A stretch of 64,000 nucleotides of DNA from Streptomyces sp. NBC_01549 (GTDB lineage Bacteria; Actinomycetota; Actinomycetes; Streptomycetales; Streptomycetaceae): assembly GCF_026339955.1 (NCBI RefSeq), contig NZ_JAPEPW010000004.1, positions 310,001 through 374,000 on the forward strand. Direction: 5' to 3'. Below are positions 52,797 through 61,577 of the stretch, piece by piece. Under the pieces are notes generated by a model. That model saw only the letters and a list, made by a program, of their open reading frames with translations. It searched no databases and was not told where the DNA came from. Position 1 is the first letter of the stretch. Every line of letters starts with the position of its first letter. Made by a program: the position numbers and the translations under genes.

Positions 52797-54095
52797 GTGT
52801 CCGCATCCTCCCTGATCAGCCCTGTCCTTGGCCAGCTCACCGATCTCGCGCTGTGGGAGGCCGAGCTCGCCGCCGACCCTGTGGCAGTGGAATCCGCGCT
52901 GGTCAGCAGGTTGCGGCAGGTCCCTGACCGGCGTGCGGAGCGTGGGCGGCGGCATCCCCTGGTGGTGATCCTGGTGCTGGCCGCGTGCGCGACGCTGGTG
53001 GTCGGTGGTGACTCCATGACCGCGATCTGGCAGTGGTCCGCCCGCGCCCCGCAGGTCAAACTGGCCCGCCTCGGCGCCCGGTACGACCCGCTGGCCGGCC
53101 AGTACCTTGTGCCCAGCGAGCGCACCTTCCGCCGCGTGCTCGCCGACCTGGATGCCGACGTGCTGGACGCGGCGACCTGCGCATACGTCGCCGACGTCGC
53201 GACCGGAAAGGCACCGACGCCCGAGGTCCCGGACACCCCGGGGCCCATCGAGCGCGAACAGCGCCGCGCCGCCCAGCGGGCCGTGGAACACCCGGCGCCG
53301 GCCGGGCTGCTGCCCGCTGCGGCTCTCGACGGCAAGGCCCTGACCGGCGCCCGCACCGAATCGGGGCGGGTCTTCCTGGTCGGGGCGGTCGACCACGCCA
53401 GCGGCGCGGTCCTCGGCCAGAGGCAGGTTCCGGACAAGCGCGGCGAGGGCGAGGCGGCCCGCATGCTGCTGGCCCAACTCGCCTTGTCCGGCCGGGTGTT
53501 CACCCTGGACGCCCTGCACACCACGAAGAAGACCGCCCACCTGATCACGGACCGGCTCGACGCCCACTACGTCCTGATCCTGAAGGGGAACCAGCCGCTG
53601 GCCCGCGCCGCCGCCCAGGCGCTGCTGGCCGGTACCGACGCCGAGTGGACCGAGACCACCGAGGCCGAGGACGACCGTGGGCACGGGCGCACCGAGCGTC
53701 GCACGATCCGCACCGCCCAAGCCGACGACGCCCTCTTCCCCGGCGCGGGACAGGTCTTCCGCCTGCGCCGTGACACCGGCGGCCTCGACGGAACCTGGAC
53801 CGGGAAGGAGATCGTCTTCGGCGTCACCAGCCTGCCCGCCCACCTCGCAGGCCCCGCTCACCTCAACCACTACGAGAGGGTCCACTGGTCCATAGAAAAC
53901 AAGATCCACTGGGTGCGGGACGTCACCTTCCATGAGGACAACTCCCAGGTCAGGACCGGCACCGCACCCCGAGCACTGGCCAGCTTCCGCAACCTGGGCA
54001 TCAGCACGCTCCGCCTGGCCGGACGAGCCAACATCGCCCACGCCCGCCGCGATCTCCTCAACCACAACGACGCCTTCGCCGTCTACGGCATCTGA
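52797..54095 (+). CDS. ISAs1-family transposase (element B)
   Basis: A 432-residue transposase aligned over its full length with that of element A but with many substitutions (for example LALWEAELAADPVAVESALVSRL against LARGEAELATDPTTVESELVSRL). DDE residues are in AALDGKALTG, FTLDALHTTKK and HWSIENKIHWVRDVTF. Intact, although the left end of its element is now separated from it by IS1380. It may still act on element A ends. Confidence 0.92.
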   Translation: MSASSLISPVLGQLTDLALWEAELAADPVAVESALVSRLRQVPDRRAERGRRHPLVVILVLAACATLVVGGDSMTAIWQWSARAPQVKLARLGARYDPLAGQYLVPSERTFRRVLADLDADVLDAATCAYVADVATGKAPTPEVPDTPGPIEREQRRAAQRAVEHPAPAGLLPAAALDGKALTGARTESGRVFLVGAVDHASGAVLGQRQVPDKRGEGEAARMLLAQLALSGRVFTLDALHTTKKTAHLITDRLDAHYVLILKGNQPLARAAAQALLAGTDAEWTETTEAEDDRGHGRTERRTIRTAQADDALFPGAGQVFRLRRDTGGLDGTWTGKEIVFGVTSLPAHLAGPAHLNHYERVHWSIENKIHWVRDVTFHEDNSQVRTGTAPRALASFRNLGISTLRLAGRANIAHARRDLLNHNDAFAVYGI

Positions 54096-54190
54096 TCAAC
54101 TACCACGAAGCCGGACACAACCGAACAACGCCGGGGCCGTGGCTGCGGACGTACACGGCTTGCGTGCGGCAGGCGCCGCGTACCGACTGA

Positions 54191-54614
54191 TCTCCTGCCG
54201 TGCGAGGTCGCCATGGGAAGGGAAGGGCGGAAGGCCGCCGATACTGCACGGCCGTTCCTGGCCCGTCGCCGGGCACAGGGTTCGATGGTGCAGGCCGCCG
54301 TTCAGGTGTCCTTGGCCAACTGTCCGACCCGGCCCGTCGGCACCTGGCCGAGCGTTGCGGCGCAGACGCCGTTCCAGCACCAGCTGCCCCGTGAGACCAC
54401 AGCGTGTTCCGCGTGCGCCGCCGCCTGGTGCTGTTCTTCCTGACGTTCCATCTCGGCCTGAGCATGGCGTGCAGCGCGCTCGACATCGCCCACATCAGCC
54501 CATGCCAGCAGGCGCAGCGAACGGTACGGCGGTGGCGCCGCCCCCGGAAGACCGCACCACCGCCTCCGGCAAGGTCGACCCGGTACCTTCGGCCTGACCG
54601 CGCCGCTCCTGTCG
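54191..54614. other. 420-bp stretch with broken coding bias
   Basis: No family is recognised. A run from 54404 (FRVRRRLVLFFLTFHLGLSMACSALDIAHI) has strong Streptomyces third-position bias and a hydrophobic segment. A second biased run in another frame ends at a stop near 54596 (GTAVAPPPEDRTTASGKVDPVPSA). This looks like one small membrane-protein gene broken by a frameshift, but I cannot name it. Confidence 0.35.
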
Positions 54615-55218
54615 TTACGGCTTACGCGCAAGTCCACCGTGCTCGGCGGTGACCTCAGTGGCGTCCGAACCGGGCTCCGGACGCCACTGCGTCACCGAGA
54701 CGACACCGGGCTCGACAAGCTCCAGACCGTCGAAGAACGCGGTGATCTCATCAATGGAGCGCAGGTTGTACGGAACGGCGCCGCTGTTGTTGTAGGCGTC
54801 CTGGGCCTGCTCGAAGACCGGGTCGATGCCACGCGACCCATCATTGATGGAGAGGTAACTGCCCGAGGGCAGGGCGCCCATAAGCCGGGTGACGATGGAA
54901 CGGGCCTGATCGTAGTCGGCGACATGACCCAGGATGTTGCTGAGGATGAGCGCGGTGGGACGACCGAAGTCCAGCGTCTTGGCGGCGACGTCAAGAATGC
55001 GATCCGGGTCCGTCACGTTGGCGTCGATGTAGGCGGTCGCGCCCTCGTCGGTGGAGTAGAGCAGCGCACGGGCGTGGGCGAGCACCATCGGATCGTTGTC
55101 GGCGTAGACGATCCGCGCCTCGGGAGCGAGCCCCTGGGCGACCTCGTGGGTGTTCTGCGCGGTCGGAGGCCCGGTACCGACATCCAGGAACTGCCGGATA
55201 CCTGCCTCGGAGACGAGA
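54615..55218 (-). pseudogene. DUF574 SAM-dependent methyltransferase, C-terminal part
   Basis: About 200 residues of the actinobacterial DUF574 family (Methyltransf_19). GIRQFLDVGTGPPTAQNTHEVAQ is the SAM-binding motif I (DxGTGxPT), ARIVYADNDPMVLAHARALL is motif II (YxDxDP), and TALILSNILGHVADYDQARSIVTRLM and GSYLSINDGS follow. The N-terminal 60 or so residues, which bind next to the SAM pocket, are lost at 55218, close to the ISL3 left end. The C-terminus is normal. Family members are abundant in Streptomyces with unknown substrates. Confidence 0.85.
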
Positions 55219-55238
55219 TAAGGTCTGTCAAACGAACG

Positions 55239-55975
55239 GCTCTCACAAGATTTTCGTAGCCGGTGATCGCTTCAACTTGCCTGTGGCGTCGGCCGGTTGA
55301 CGGTGCCAGGCTGGCTGTGTGTCTTGTCGCGGTGGGGGACCTGATACCGAATCTGGCCACGGTGCAGGTCGAGCGCGTGGAGGCCAACGCGAACTTGCTG
55401 CGGATCACGGCCCGGACAGGGATGACACCCCGGCAGCATGTCCGGGGTGCGGGCAGGCGTCGGACTGGGTGCATTCGCGTGACGTGCGGCATGTCGCGGA
55501 TGAGGCGGTGGGCGGGCGCTCGGTCGTGATCGACTTACCGGTGCGACGCCTGTACTGCGAGAACTCCGCCTGCGAGAAGACCACCTTCGTCGAGCAGGAC
55601 GCGGGGCTGACCCGACGTTACAGCGCCGCACTCCAGCCCTGCAGAAGGTGGTCGACGCGGTCGCCGTGGCGCTGGCCGGATCGGCCGGAGCCCGCCTGCT
55701 GGACGTGCTGCACCACGTCCTGTCCTGGGCAAGCGTGCTGAACTGCCTGATGCGCATAACGGTGCCTGCCCGATCGGCTCCGCGGGTCCTGGGCTCGACG
55801 AGTTCGCCCTGCGCAAGGGGCACCGCTACGCCACCATCCTGATCGACGCCCAGACCGGCGAGCGTGTCGAGGTACTGCCGGACCGGAAGACACAGACGGT
55901 CATCGCCTGGCTGAAGGCCCACCCCGGCATCGAGGCGGTCTGCCGGGACGGGGCCGGGGGCTTCGCCCAGGCCCC
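55239..55975 (+). pseudogene. ISL3-family element, left part, decayed
   Basis: The left end GGCTCTCACAAGATTTTC resembles ISL3 terminal repeats. The transposase is spread over three frames: VQVERVEANANLLRITARTG, then CPGCGQASDWVHSRDVRHVADEAVGGRSVVIDLPVRRLYCENSACEKTTFVEQ (zinc-finger CxxC pairs), and PRVLGLDEFALRKGHRYATILIDAQTGERVEVLPDRKTQTVIAWLKAHPGIEAVCRDG (first Asp in LDEFALRKG, second in CRDG). It stops at 55975 by fusion to the 3' side of a sigma-factor gene. The last third with the Glu is missing. Confidence 0.85.
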
Positions 55976-56517
55976 TGCGGTCGGTGGAGCGCGTGCCGCA
56001 CCGCTCCCGGGCGCTTGCCGAGGACGCGTGCGGCGGCGGGACCGTCCAGGCCGACGATGACCCGCAGGAGCACGGCCTCGGCCTGGTCCCGGGGCAGTCC
56101 GCGGATCAGCTCCAGGGCCCGCTCGGTGGAGAGGAACTCCAGAGCCTGCTCATGAGTATTGTGCGGGCCGGCCAGATCCAGTACGTCCTGGTCGGTGCCG
56201 CCGGCCTGGGGCCGCACGCGTTGGCGGCGCAGGTGGTCCAGTGCCCGGTGCCGGGCGATGGTCGCGGTCCAGCCGCGGAAGCCGGCGCCGTCGCCCTTGA
56301 AGCGCCCGAGGTCGCGGGCTATCTCCAGCCAGGCGTCGGACGCCACGTCTTCCGCGTCGTCGCCGACGATGCCGCGCAGGTAGCCGAGCAGGCCGGGCTG
56401 GACGATCCGGTAGGCGATCGCGAAGGCGGTCTCGTCGCCGTCCTGGGCCTGTGCGATCGCCGCGCCCAGTTCCCCGTCGCGCGCCTGTGCGCGTTGGGGT
56501 TGCCGTACCTGGCCCAA
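55976..56517 (-). pseudogene. ECF-type RNA polymerase sigma factor, 3' end replaced
   Basis: Region 2 (FAIAYRIVQPGLLGYLRGIVGDDAEDVASDAWLEIARDLGRF, GFRGWTATIARHRALDHLRRQ) and region 4 (ALELIRGLPRDQAEAVLLRVIVGLDGPAAARVLGKRPGAVR) of an ECF sigma factor are complete. The last 20 or so residues after the helix-turn-helix are replaced by ISL3-derived sequence, so the frame continues to a stop at 55900. The protein may still work. The start is a TTG at 56517 with GAGGA upstream; no ATG fits as well. No anti-sigma gene is next to it. Confidence 0.8.
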
Positions 56518-57018
56518 GATTGTCCTCGTTCGCGCCGGTTCGTAGCGAGTACTGCCGTCCGCCGCGCTCCGGTCGCATCGACGACCCCATGATGTTCAGC
56601 GTCCGTCGTCACGGAAGTGTCACAACGCATCAGGCGGCCTCCACGTTCTCGCCGGTGTCCCCGTGCCCCGGCCGCTGGATCCGGCGCACATATGCGTGTA
56701 GGACGGAGCGCCATCGGTGCGGTCCGGGCCGGGTGACGTTTCGTGCGGCCTGTGCGCTGGGGGAATGTGGGTTCACTGCAGGGCAGGCCAAGAGCGACCG
56801 CTCCGCCGACGCCAGCGCCGCAGCGCACCCCGGACCTCTCTCCGTGCCGTTCGTGACTCCCCCCGTGGGCGGCGCGGAGAGGGACGGGGCCGGGGCCTCG
56901 ACCACTGAACGGGGTCCCGGTCCCGAGGCACCCCTCATGGGACCGGCGGCGTCCGATCCGCACCCCGGTTCCGTCCGCCCCGCGTGATGCTCAGGTGCCC
57001 CCGTGCGCTCCTTCTGGC
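56518..57018. other. 500-bp gap between sigma factor and DUF1877 genes
   Basis: No protein family is recognised on either strand. It contains the promoter regions of both divergent neighbours. Confidence 0.4.
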
Positions 57019-57480
57019 ATGAGTGCGCACCTCCGTCTGCGCGCGGTGCCGCCTCCGGCACTGCGCAACAGCGCGATATGGCTGGAACGGCTTTTCGAGG
57101 GCGACGCGGAGACCGTCCGACACTGCCGGGACCTGGAGCGCATCTACGCCAGCGCTCCCCCGTATTTTCTTTCCGGGAGCCGGCCCCGGATCCAGGTGGT
57201 GCTCGGCGGCTGGCCGGTGTTCCGTGCCGACCGGCGCAAGACGCCGCTCCTGGTGCTGACGGCGGCCCAGGCCCGCCAAGTGGCCGGGTTCCTCGCGATG
57301 GCCGACTTCGAGGCGCTGTGGGATGCCGCCCGGGACGAACTGCTGCCGCGCTATGTCGGCGTGATCGCGGAGCCCGAGACGTGGGACGCCTTCGCTGCGG
57401 CGCACCGGGAACTGAGGGCGTTCTACGTGCACACGGCCGAGTGCGGAGACGCGGTGGTGAAGTGGCTGTCCGAGGCATGA
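57019..57480 (+). CDS. DUF1877-family protein
   Basis: A 153-residue protein. LRLRAVPPPALRNSAIWLERLFEGD at the N-terminus is the family signature (xHxRAVPPxxL....WLxxLF), followed by Y..A.PYFLSGSRPRIQVVLGGWPVF, DFEALWDAARDELLPRYVG and a C-terminal AHRELRAFYVHTAECGDAVVKWL. These proteins (YfbM-like) are small cytosolic proteins of unknown role, sometimes near toxin or immunity genes. The ATG at 57019 gives the best alignment; an upstream ATG at 56995 is in frame. Confidence 0.8.
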   Translation: MSAHLRLRAVPPPALRNSAIWLERLFEGDAETVRHCRDLERIYASAPPYFLSGSRPRIQVVLGGWPVFRADRRKTPLLVLTAAQARQVAGFLAMADFEALWDAARDELLPRYVGVIAEPETWDAFAAAHRELRAFYVHTAECGDAVVKWLSEA

Positions 57481-57569
57481 GGTGTGCGTGAGGTGTAACA
57501 GTTTCGGCCCGCCGCGCTCTGTCTATGCGGGCGGCCGCGTCGGTCGGCCGGGACAGGGGGGCACGACTC

Positions 57570-58316
57570 GTGCAGTGGACGAACGCCAGCGGCGAAGCGT
57601 ACGGCGAGGATCCGTACGGTGGCGCTGGGTACGCGTATGCCTACGGTCACGACGGGTACGGCCATGAGGGGTACAGCGTCGACACGTCCGCGCTGACCCG
57701 GGACCCGGTGCAGCTTGCGCAGTGGACGCAGCCCCACCCGACGGCGTGGGACGCCGCCCATGGCGACGTCCTCACCGTGTCGGCCCCGGAGACCGACACG
57801 CAGCCCGTCCCCTTCGTGCCGGTGCCGGCGCCCGAATCCGAGCCGGACCCTGGTACGCCGGGGAACGGACCGATGCGGCCGGTCTTCGTGGACTCCTCCG
57901 GGCGACGCCAGCGCCTCGTGCTGCGAGTCGCCCGGCTGCTGGTGATCCCCGCCGGGGGCTATGTCGCCCTGCTGATCAGCACCGTGCTGGGCGGCCCCGG
58001 CATCAGCGCTCCGTTCGTCCCGCAGCCGGACACCACACACCGGGCCGCGCCCCGCGTGACCGCCTCCGACTCCCCGTCCGGCACCGGCCACTCGGCAGGG
58101 AGCGCGAGCTCCGCCGCGGCGCACGACAAGTCCGGTCCCACGGCGCAGCGGACCTCCTGGCCAGTGCGGCCGACAGCCTCGACCGCCCCCGTTACCACGT
58201 CCGGGCCCACCGCGGCGCCCACCGGGGCCACTTCTCCGACGGCCACCGCCAGCCCGACCCCGACCCCCTCCTCCCAGGGGCGCGCCCTCGGGACGTCCCA
58301 CAAGCCCGTGAAGTGA
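57570..58316 (+). CDS. Single-pass membrane protein with disordered exterior, upstream of the polysaccharide synthase
   Basis: A 248-residue protein. Residues 1-115 are acidic and Gly/Tyr-rich (YGGAGYAYAYGHDGYGHEGY). One transmembrane helix lies near residues 120-150 (VLRVARLLVIPAGGYVALLISTVLGG), and the remaining 100 residues are a Ser/Thr/Pro-rich extracellular stretch (TASTAPVTTSGPTAAPTGATSPTATASPTPTPSS). The layout (cytosolic, helix, long Thr/Pro exterior) recalls the small partner gene before matB in Streptomyces exopolysaccharide loci. It ends 14 bp before the synthase gene, so the two are one operon. The GTG at 57570 follows a run of G that serves as ribosome-binding site. Enzymatic motifs are absent. 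Confidence 0.65.
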   Translation: MQWTNASGEAYGEDPYGGAGYAYAYGHDGYGHEGYSVDTSALTRDPVQLAQWTQPHPTAWDAAHGDVLTVSAPETDTQPVPFVPVPAPESEPDPGTPGNGPMRPVFVDSSGRRQRLVLRVARLLVIPAGGYVALLISTVLGGPGISAPFVPQPDTTHRAAPRVTASDSPSGTGHSAGSASSAAAHDKSGPTAQRTSWPVRPTASTAPVTTSGPTAAPTGATSPTATASPTPTPSSQGRALGTSHKPVK

Positions 58317-58330
58317 TCCAAGGCCCTCAC

Positions 58331-60739
58331 GTGACCGATCGCCGCCGCACCGCTCCTCGCCGCCGCAGCCGTACCCGCCAGATCACCCCCCGCGCCCATT
58401 GGCTGCTGTTGTGTGTGCTCGTGGTGACCCTGTCGGCCGCCCTGCTGCTGCAGGGCTACACCCACCACATGTTCGGGATCACCTCGGACGACGTGACCGG
58501 CCCCCGGGGTCGCGCCGAGGCGGTGCCCGGCCGGGTGACCCACGGCGGCCCCGTGATCGCGGACGCCGCCGGCGCCCCGCACACCGCCCGCCCGAAGGCC
58601 GGCACCATCGCCCTCACCTTCGACGACGGCCCCAACCCCGTCTGGACGCCGCGCATCCTCGACGTGCTGCGCCGCAACCATGTGCAGGCGACCTTCTTCG
58701 TCGTCGGCACCGAGGTCGTGGACCACCCCGAACTGGTCCGCCGGATCGTCGCCGACGGCCACGAGATCGGCATCCACACCTTCACCCATCCCGACCTGTC
58801 CCGCCTCGCCCCGTGGCAGCGCTCGCTGGAACTGCGCGAGACCCAGCTCGCGGTGGCCGGCGCGGCCGGGGTCACCACCGCGCTGCTGAGGCCGCCGTAC
58901 TCCTCGGAGAACGACGCGCTGAACGACGCCGACTGGTCGGTCCTGAAGCAGGCTGGCGCGGCGGGCTACGTCACGGTGCTCTCCACCCAGGACGCCGAGG
59001 ACTGGCAGCGCCCCGGCACGGACCGCATCGTCGCGAACGCGACCCCGCACGGCCGCGCCGGACAGATCCTGCTGATGCACGACGGCGGCGGCGACCGCTC
59101 CCAGACCGTCGCCGCGCTGAACACCCTGATCCCCCGGCTCAAGGCCCGGGGCTTCCGGTTCGCGACGGTCGGCGCCGCCGTCGGCATGGCCGGCCCCGTC
59201 CAGCCTGCCGGACTGGGCGAGCACCTCCAGGGGATGGCCCTCGTCACGGTGTTGCAGGCCGGCGACTGGGTCGTGTGGCTGCTGGGTGTGCTGATGTTCG
59301 CGGCCGGAGTGATCAGTGTGCTGCGTGCGGTGGTCATGGTGTTCGCGGCCCGCCGGCACCGGCGGCTGCGCAAGGGGCGCCGGGGCAGGTCGTGGGGGCC
59401 GCCGGTGACCGAACGGGTCAGCGTCATCGTCCCGGCGTACAACGAGAGCGCCGGAATCGAGGCGGCCGTACGCTCCCTGGTCGCCTCGGACCATCCGGTC
59501 GAGATCATTGTGGTGGACGACGGCTCCACCGACGGCACCGCCGACCTGGTGGAGTCCCTCCGCCTGCCCGGGGTGCGGGTGATCCGGCAGGAGAACGCGG
59601 GCAAGCCGGCCGCGCTCAACACCGGGCTCGCCGCGGCCTCCTGCGACCTGGTGGTCATGGTCGACGGCGACACGGTCTTCGAACCCGACACCGTCCGCAC
59701 GATCGTGCAGCCCTTCGCCGACCCGCGCGTGGGTGCCGTCTCGGGCAACGCGAAGGTCGTCAACCGCGGCGGCCTGCTGGGCCGTTGGCAGCACATCGAG
59801 TACGTGGTCGGCTTCAACCTCGACCGCCGCCTGTTCGACCTCGCCGAGTGCATGCCGACCGTGCCCGGCGCGGTCGGCGCCTTCCGCCGCCGGGCGCTGC
59901 TCGCCCTCGGCGGCGTCAGTGACGTCACCCTCGCCGAGGACACCGACCTCACCATGGCACTGTGCCAGGCCGGCTGGCGCGTGGTGTACGAGGAGCACGC
60001 GGTGGCCTGGACCGAGGCACCCGCCTCCCTGAACGCCCTGTGGCGCCAGCGGTACCGCTGGTGCTACGGCACCCTGCAGGCGATGTGGAAGCACCGCGGC
60101 GCCCTGATCCAGCGCGGCGCCGCCGGCAAGCTGGGCCGCCGGGGTCTGGTCTACCTCCTCCTCTTCCAGGTCCTGCTGCCCCTGCTCGCCCCGGTCGTCG
60201 ATGTCTTCGCCGTCTACGGCCTGGTCTTCCTCGACCCACTCCGGATCACCGCCCTGTGGCTCGCCTTCCTTCTCCTGCAACTCGGCATGGGCCTGTACGC
60301 GTTCCGCCTGGACGGCGAGCGGCCCGGCCCGCTGTGGAGCCTGCCGCTGCAGCAGTTCGTCTACCGCCAGCTGATGTACCTGGTGGTCATCCAGTCCGTC
60401 TTCACCGCCGTGTCGGGCTCACGACTCCGCTGGCAGCGCATGGAGCGCTACGGCAGCCTGCGGGCACCGGCGGGGGCGGAGCCCTCCGGGGACAACCGCA
60501 CTGCCGCCCCTGAGCCGTCGGAACCGTACGAGGCCGCTCAGCAGCCGCAACCGTACGAGGCGGTCACCCATTCCGGACCGTACGCAGGCGTCCCGGGGCA
60601 CGGACCGTACGCGTCTCAGCCGGACCCTGAGCTGTACCCCTCCCACCCGGCCCCCTGGCCGCACGAGGCTCACCCACAGCCATGGCCGTACGTGACGCCT
60701 CCCCGGCCCGCGCCCCACGACACCACCCACGAGTACTGA
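58331..60739 (+). CDS. Bifunctional polysaccharide deacetylase / family 2 glycosyltransferase (MatB-like)
   Basis: An 802-residue membrane enzyme. An N-terminal helix (WLLLCVLVVTLSAALLLQGY, near 25-45) leads to an extracellular NodB deacetylase domain: IALTFDDGPNP (metal-binding TFDDG), GHEIGIHTFTHPDLS (HxxxH ligands), RPPYS and ILLMHDGGGD. A second helix pair near 310-340 returns to the cytosol for a GT2 synthase: VSVIVPAYNESAGIE, IIVVDDGSTDGT, VMVDGDTVFEPDTV (DxD), TLAEDTDLTMAL (ED) and RQRYRWCYGTLQ (Q/RxxRW). C-terminal helices follow, then a 75-residue Pro/Tyr-rich tail. Activity by family: beta-1,6-GlcNAc-type polymer synthesis with de-N-acetylation, combining PgaC- and PgaB-like functions as in Streptomyces MatB, needed for pellet formation. 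GTG start. Confidence 0.88.
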   Translation: MTDRRRTAPRRRSRTRQITPRAHWLLLCVLVVTLSAALLLQGYTHHMFGITSDDVTGPRGRAEAVPGRVTHGGPVIADAAGAPHTARPKAGTIALTFDDGPNPVWTPRILDVLRRNHVQATFFVVGTEVVDHPELVRRIVADGHEIGIHTFTHPDLSRLAPWQRSLELRETQLAVAGAAGVTTALLRPPYSSENDALNDADWSVLKQAGAAGYVTVLSTQDAEDWQRPGTDRIVANATPHGRAGQILLMHDGGGDRSQTVAALNTLIPRLKARGFRFATVGAAVGMAGPVQPAGLGEHLQGMALVTVLQAGDWVVWLLGVLMFAAGVISVLRAVVMVFAARRHRRLRKGRRGRSWGPPVTERVSVIVPAYNESAGIEAAVRSLVASDHPVEIIVVDDGSTDGTADLVESLRLPGVRVIRQENAGKPAALNTGLAAASCDLVVMVDGDTVFEPDTVRTIVQPFADPRVGAVSGNAKVVNRGGLLGRWQHIEYVVGFNLDRRLFDLAECMPTVPGAVGAFRRRALLALGGVSDVTLAEDTDLTMALCQAGWRVVYEEHAVAWTEAPASLNALWRQRYRWCYGTLQAMWKHRGALIQRGAAGKLGRRGLVYLLLFQVLLPLLAPVVDVFAVYGLVFLDPLRITALWLAFLLLQLGMGLYAFRLDGERPGPLWSLPLQQFVYRQLMYLVVIQSVFTAVSGSRLRWQRMERYGSLRAPAGAEPSGDNRTAAPEPSEPYEAAQQPQPYEAVTHSGPYAGVPGHGPYASQPDPELYPSHPAPWPHEAHPQPWPYVTPPRPAPHDTTHEY

Positions 60740-60820
60740 CAGTTCTGTCTCGTGAGGGGTTCGGCACGGGCTCCCGGTGGCGTCACCGGACACCCCTGCC
60801 GAGGAAGAGGGCACCCACTC

Positions 60821-61084
60821 GTGGACCTGGGCGTCATCGGGCGGGCAACCGGACTGATCGCCGTCACCAACACCGACGGCCTCCTGATCCTGGCGCTGTA
60901 CCTCGCCCAGCGAGCCGGGCACTGCGGCGCTGCCTTCCTGCCCGAGTCGGCCACTCCTGTCCTCGTGCGTGTGTTCGCCACTGTCGGCTCCAACGGGCTG
61001 ACCGTGTAAGCCGCGGTGTTCCTCGTGCTGGTGGCGGCGTGGCACTTCGCCGGCCGGTTCGAAGGCGGCGCCTTCGGCCTGTGA
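60821..61084 (+). pseudogene. CadD-type cadmium/cation transporter, decayed
   Basis: The start VDLGVIGRATGLIAVTNTDGLLILALYLAQRAGH matches the first helix of CadD-family cadmium resistance transporters (AVTNIDDLLIL...), but the acidic pair is NTDG here. Two internal deletions then join it to FLPESA and VRVFATVGSNGLTV. An in-frame TAA at 61007-61009 follows, and the last helix (AAVFLVLVAAWHFAGRFEG) continues to 61084. About 60% of the protein is missing. It is a remnant of a metal-resistance gene lying before the P-type ATPase. Confidence 0.7.
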
Positions 61085-61239
61085 CGCGGTCGGCACACGC
61101 ACTTCGCACAAGTGCCGTCCGTTCGGCCGAACAAGGTCAGCCTCGGCGCCTCTTCCCTGATCCACACCGAGCGACTGCTGTCGCTGAGCGAGGATCTACC
61201 GGTGGCGATCGTTCGGTACGTGGGCGGGGAGAAGAAGGT

Positions 61240-61561
61240 GTGAACCGGCGCGGAGGAGGCCGCGGCGGAGGAACTGGCGCTCGCGGTGGGAGTGGCCGAG
61301 GCCGAGCGATGGACCGTGACCGTGCGGCGCCCGTGCACGAGGTCGCGCACGTCCGGCAGGGCAACGTGCGGGGTCCGCACAGGCGACGGCGAGCTCGGCG
61401 CGGTCCAGCACACCGGCACAGCAGCCGTCGTGGCGGACCACCGGCAGATGACGCTGCCCGGACCGCTCTACTACCTCCCAGGCCATCAACAGCGTCTCGT
61501 CCTCGCTGATCGAGTACGGCGCCTCGTTCATCAGGGCACCCACAGACAGCCTCACGTCCAC
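61240..61561 (-). pseudogene. CBS-domain protein, frameshifted
   Basis: Reads VRLSVGALMNEAPYSISEDETLLMAWEVVERSGQRHLPVVRHDGCCAGVLDRAELAVACADP, a complete first CBS motif. A frameshift near 61385 then moves to LPDVRDLVHGRRTVTVHRSASATPTASASSSAAASSAPV, a degraded second CBS motif. Typical Streptomyces single-pair CBS proteins of 130-150 residues bind adenine nucleotides. This one is broken, though the N-terminal half is well preserved. No clear start problem: ATG at 61561. Confidence 0.65.
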
Positions 61562-61577
61562 GACTGCCTCCTTCCGG

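Larger units (their letters stand above)
50916..54141. mobile_element. ISAs1-family element B, carrying an IS1380 insert
   Basis: The outer ends read CACGGCCCCGGCGTAGTT (left) and CACGGCCCCGGCGTTGTT (right, inwards). The flanking 10-bp duplication is GCTGCGGACG (50906-50915 and 54142-54151). Without the IS1380 insert the element is about 1.45 kb. It is diverged from element A. Confidence 0.92.
50295..54190 (+). pseudogene. Small membrane protein split by ISAs1 element B
   Basis: Starts MAHVVVEDGQVVIRLAWWERAAARRGDDVRVPLTAVRRVTVE, a beta-rich PH-like N-terminal half found in actinobacterial membrane proteins of unknown function. One hydrophobic segment (FLPCGMLFLLLALALFSVVANG) follows near residue 165. 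The original gene ended ...ASLRT-YTACVRQAPRTD: the last 12 codons lie beyond the IS at 54152-54190. ISAs1 cuts it in the C-terminal tail, adding GPGVVDL and a stop inside the IS end, so the protein may still be made with a changed tail (stop at 50942). It probably works with the RsbW-like protein encoded 4 bp upstream; function unknown. Confidence 0.7.

Noticed and set aside
50906..54151. GCTGCGGACG direct repeats as possible integration (att) sites.
   Set aside because: They touch the ISAs1 terminal repeats at both sides and have the 10-bp length seen at the other ISAs1 copy, so they are a target duplication.
58399..59922. A 507-codon plus-strand frame overlapping the synthase.
   Set aside because: Arg/Pro/Gly-rich +1 shadow of the real gene with no motif and no ribosome-binding site.
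57959..60280. A 773-codon open frame on the minus strand.
   Set aside because: It lies fully antisense to the deacetylase/glycosyltransferase gene, is extremely rich in Gly, Ala, Arg and His, and has no domain; it is a mirror of the codon bias.
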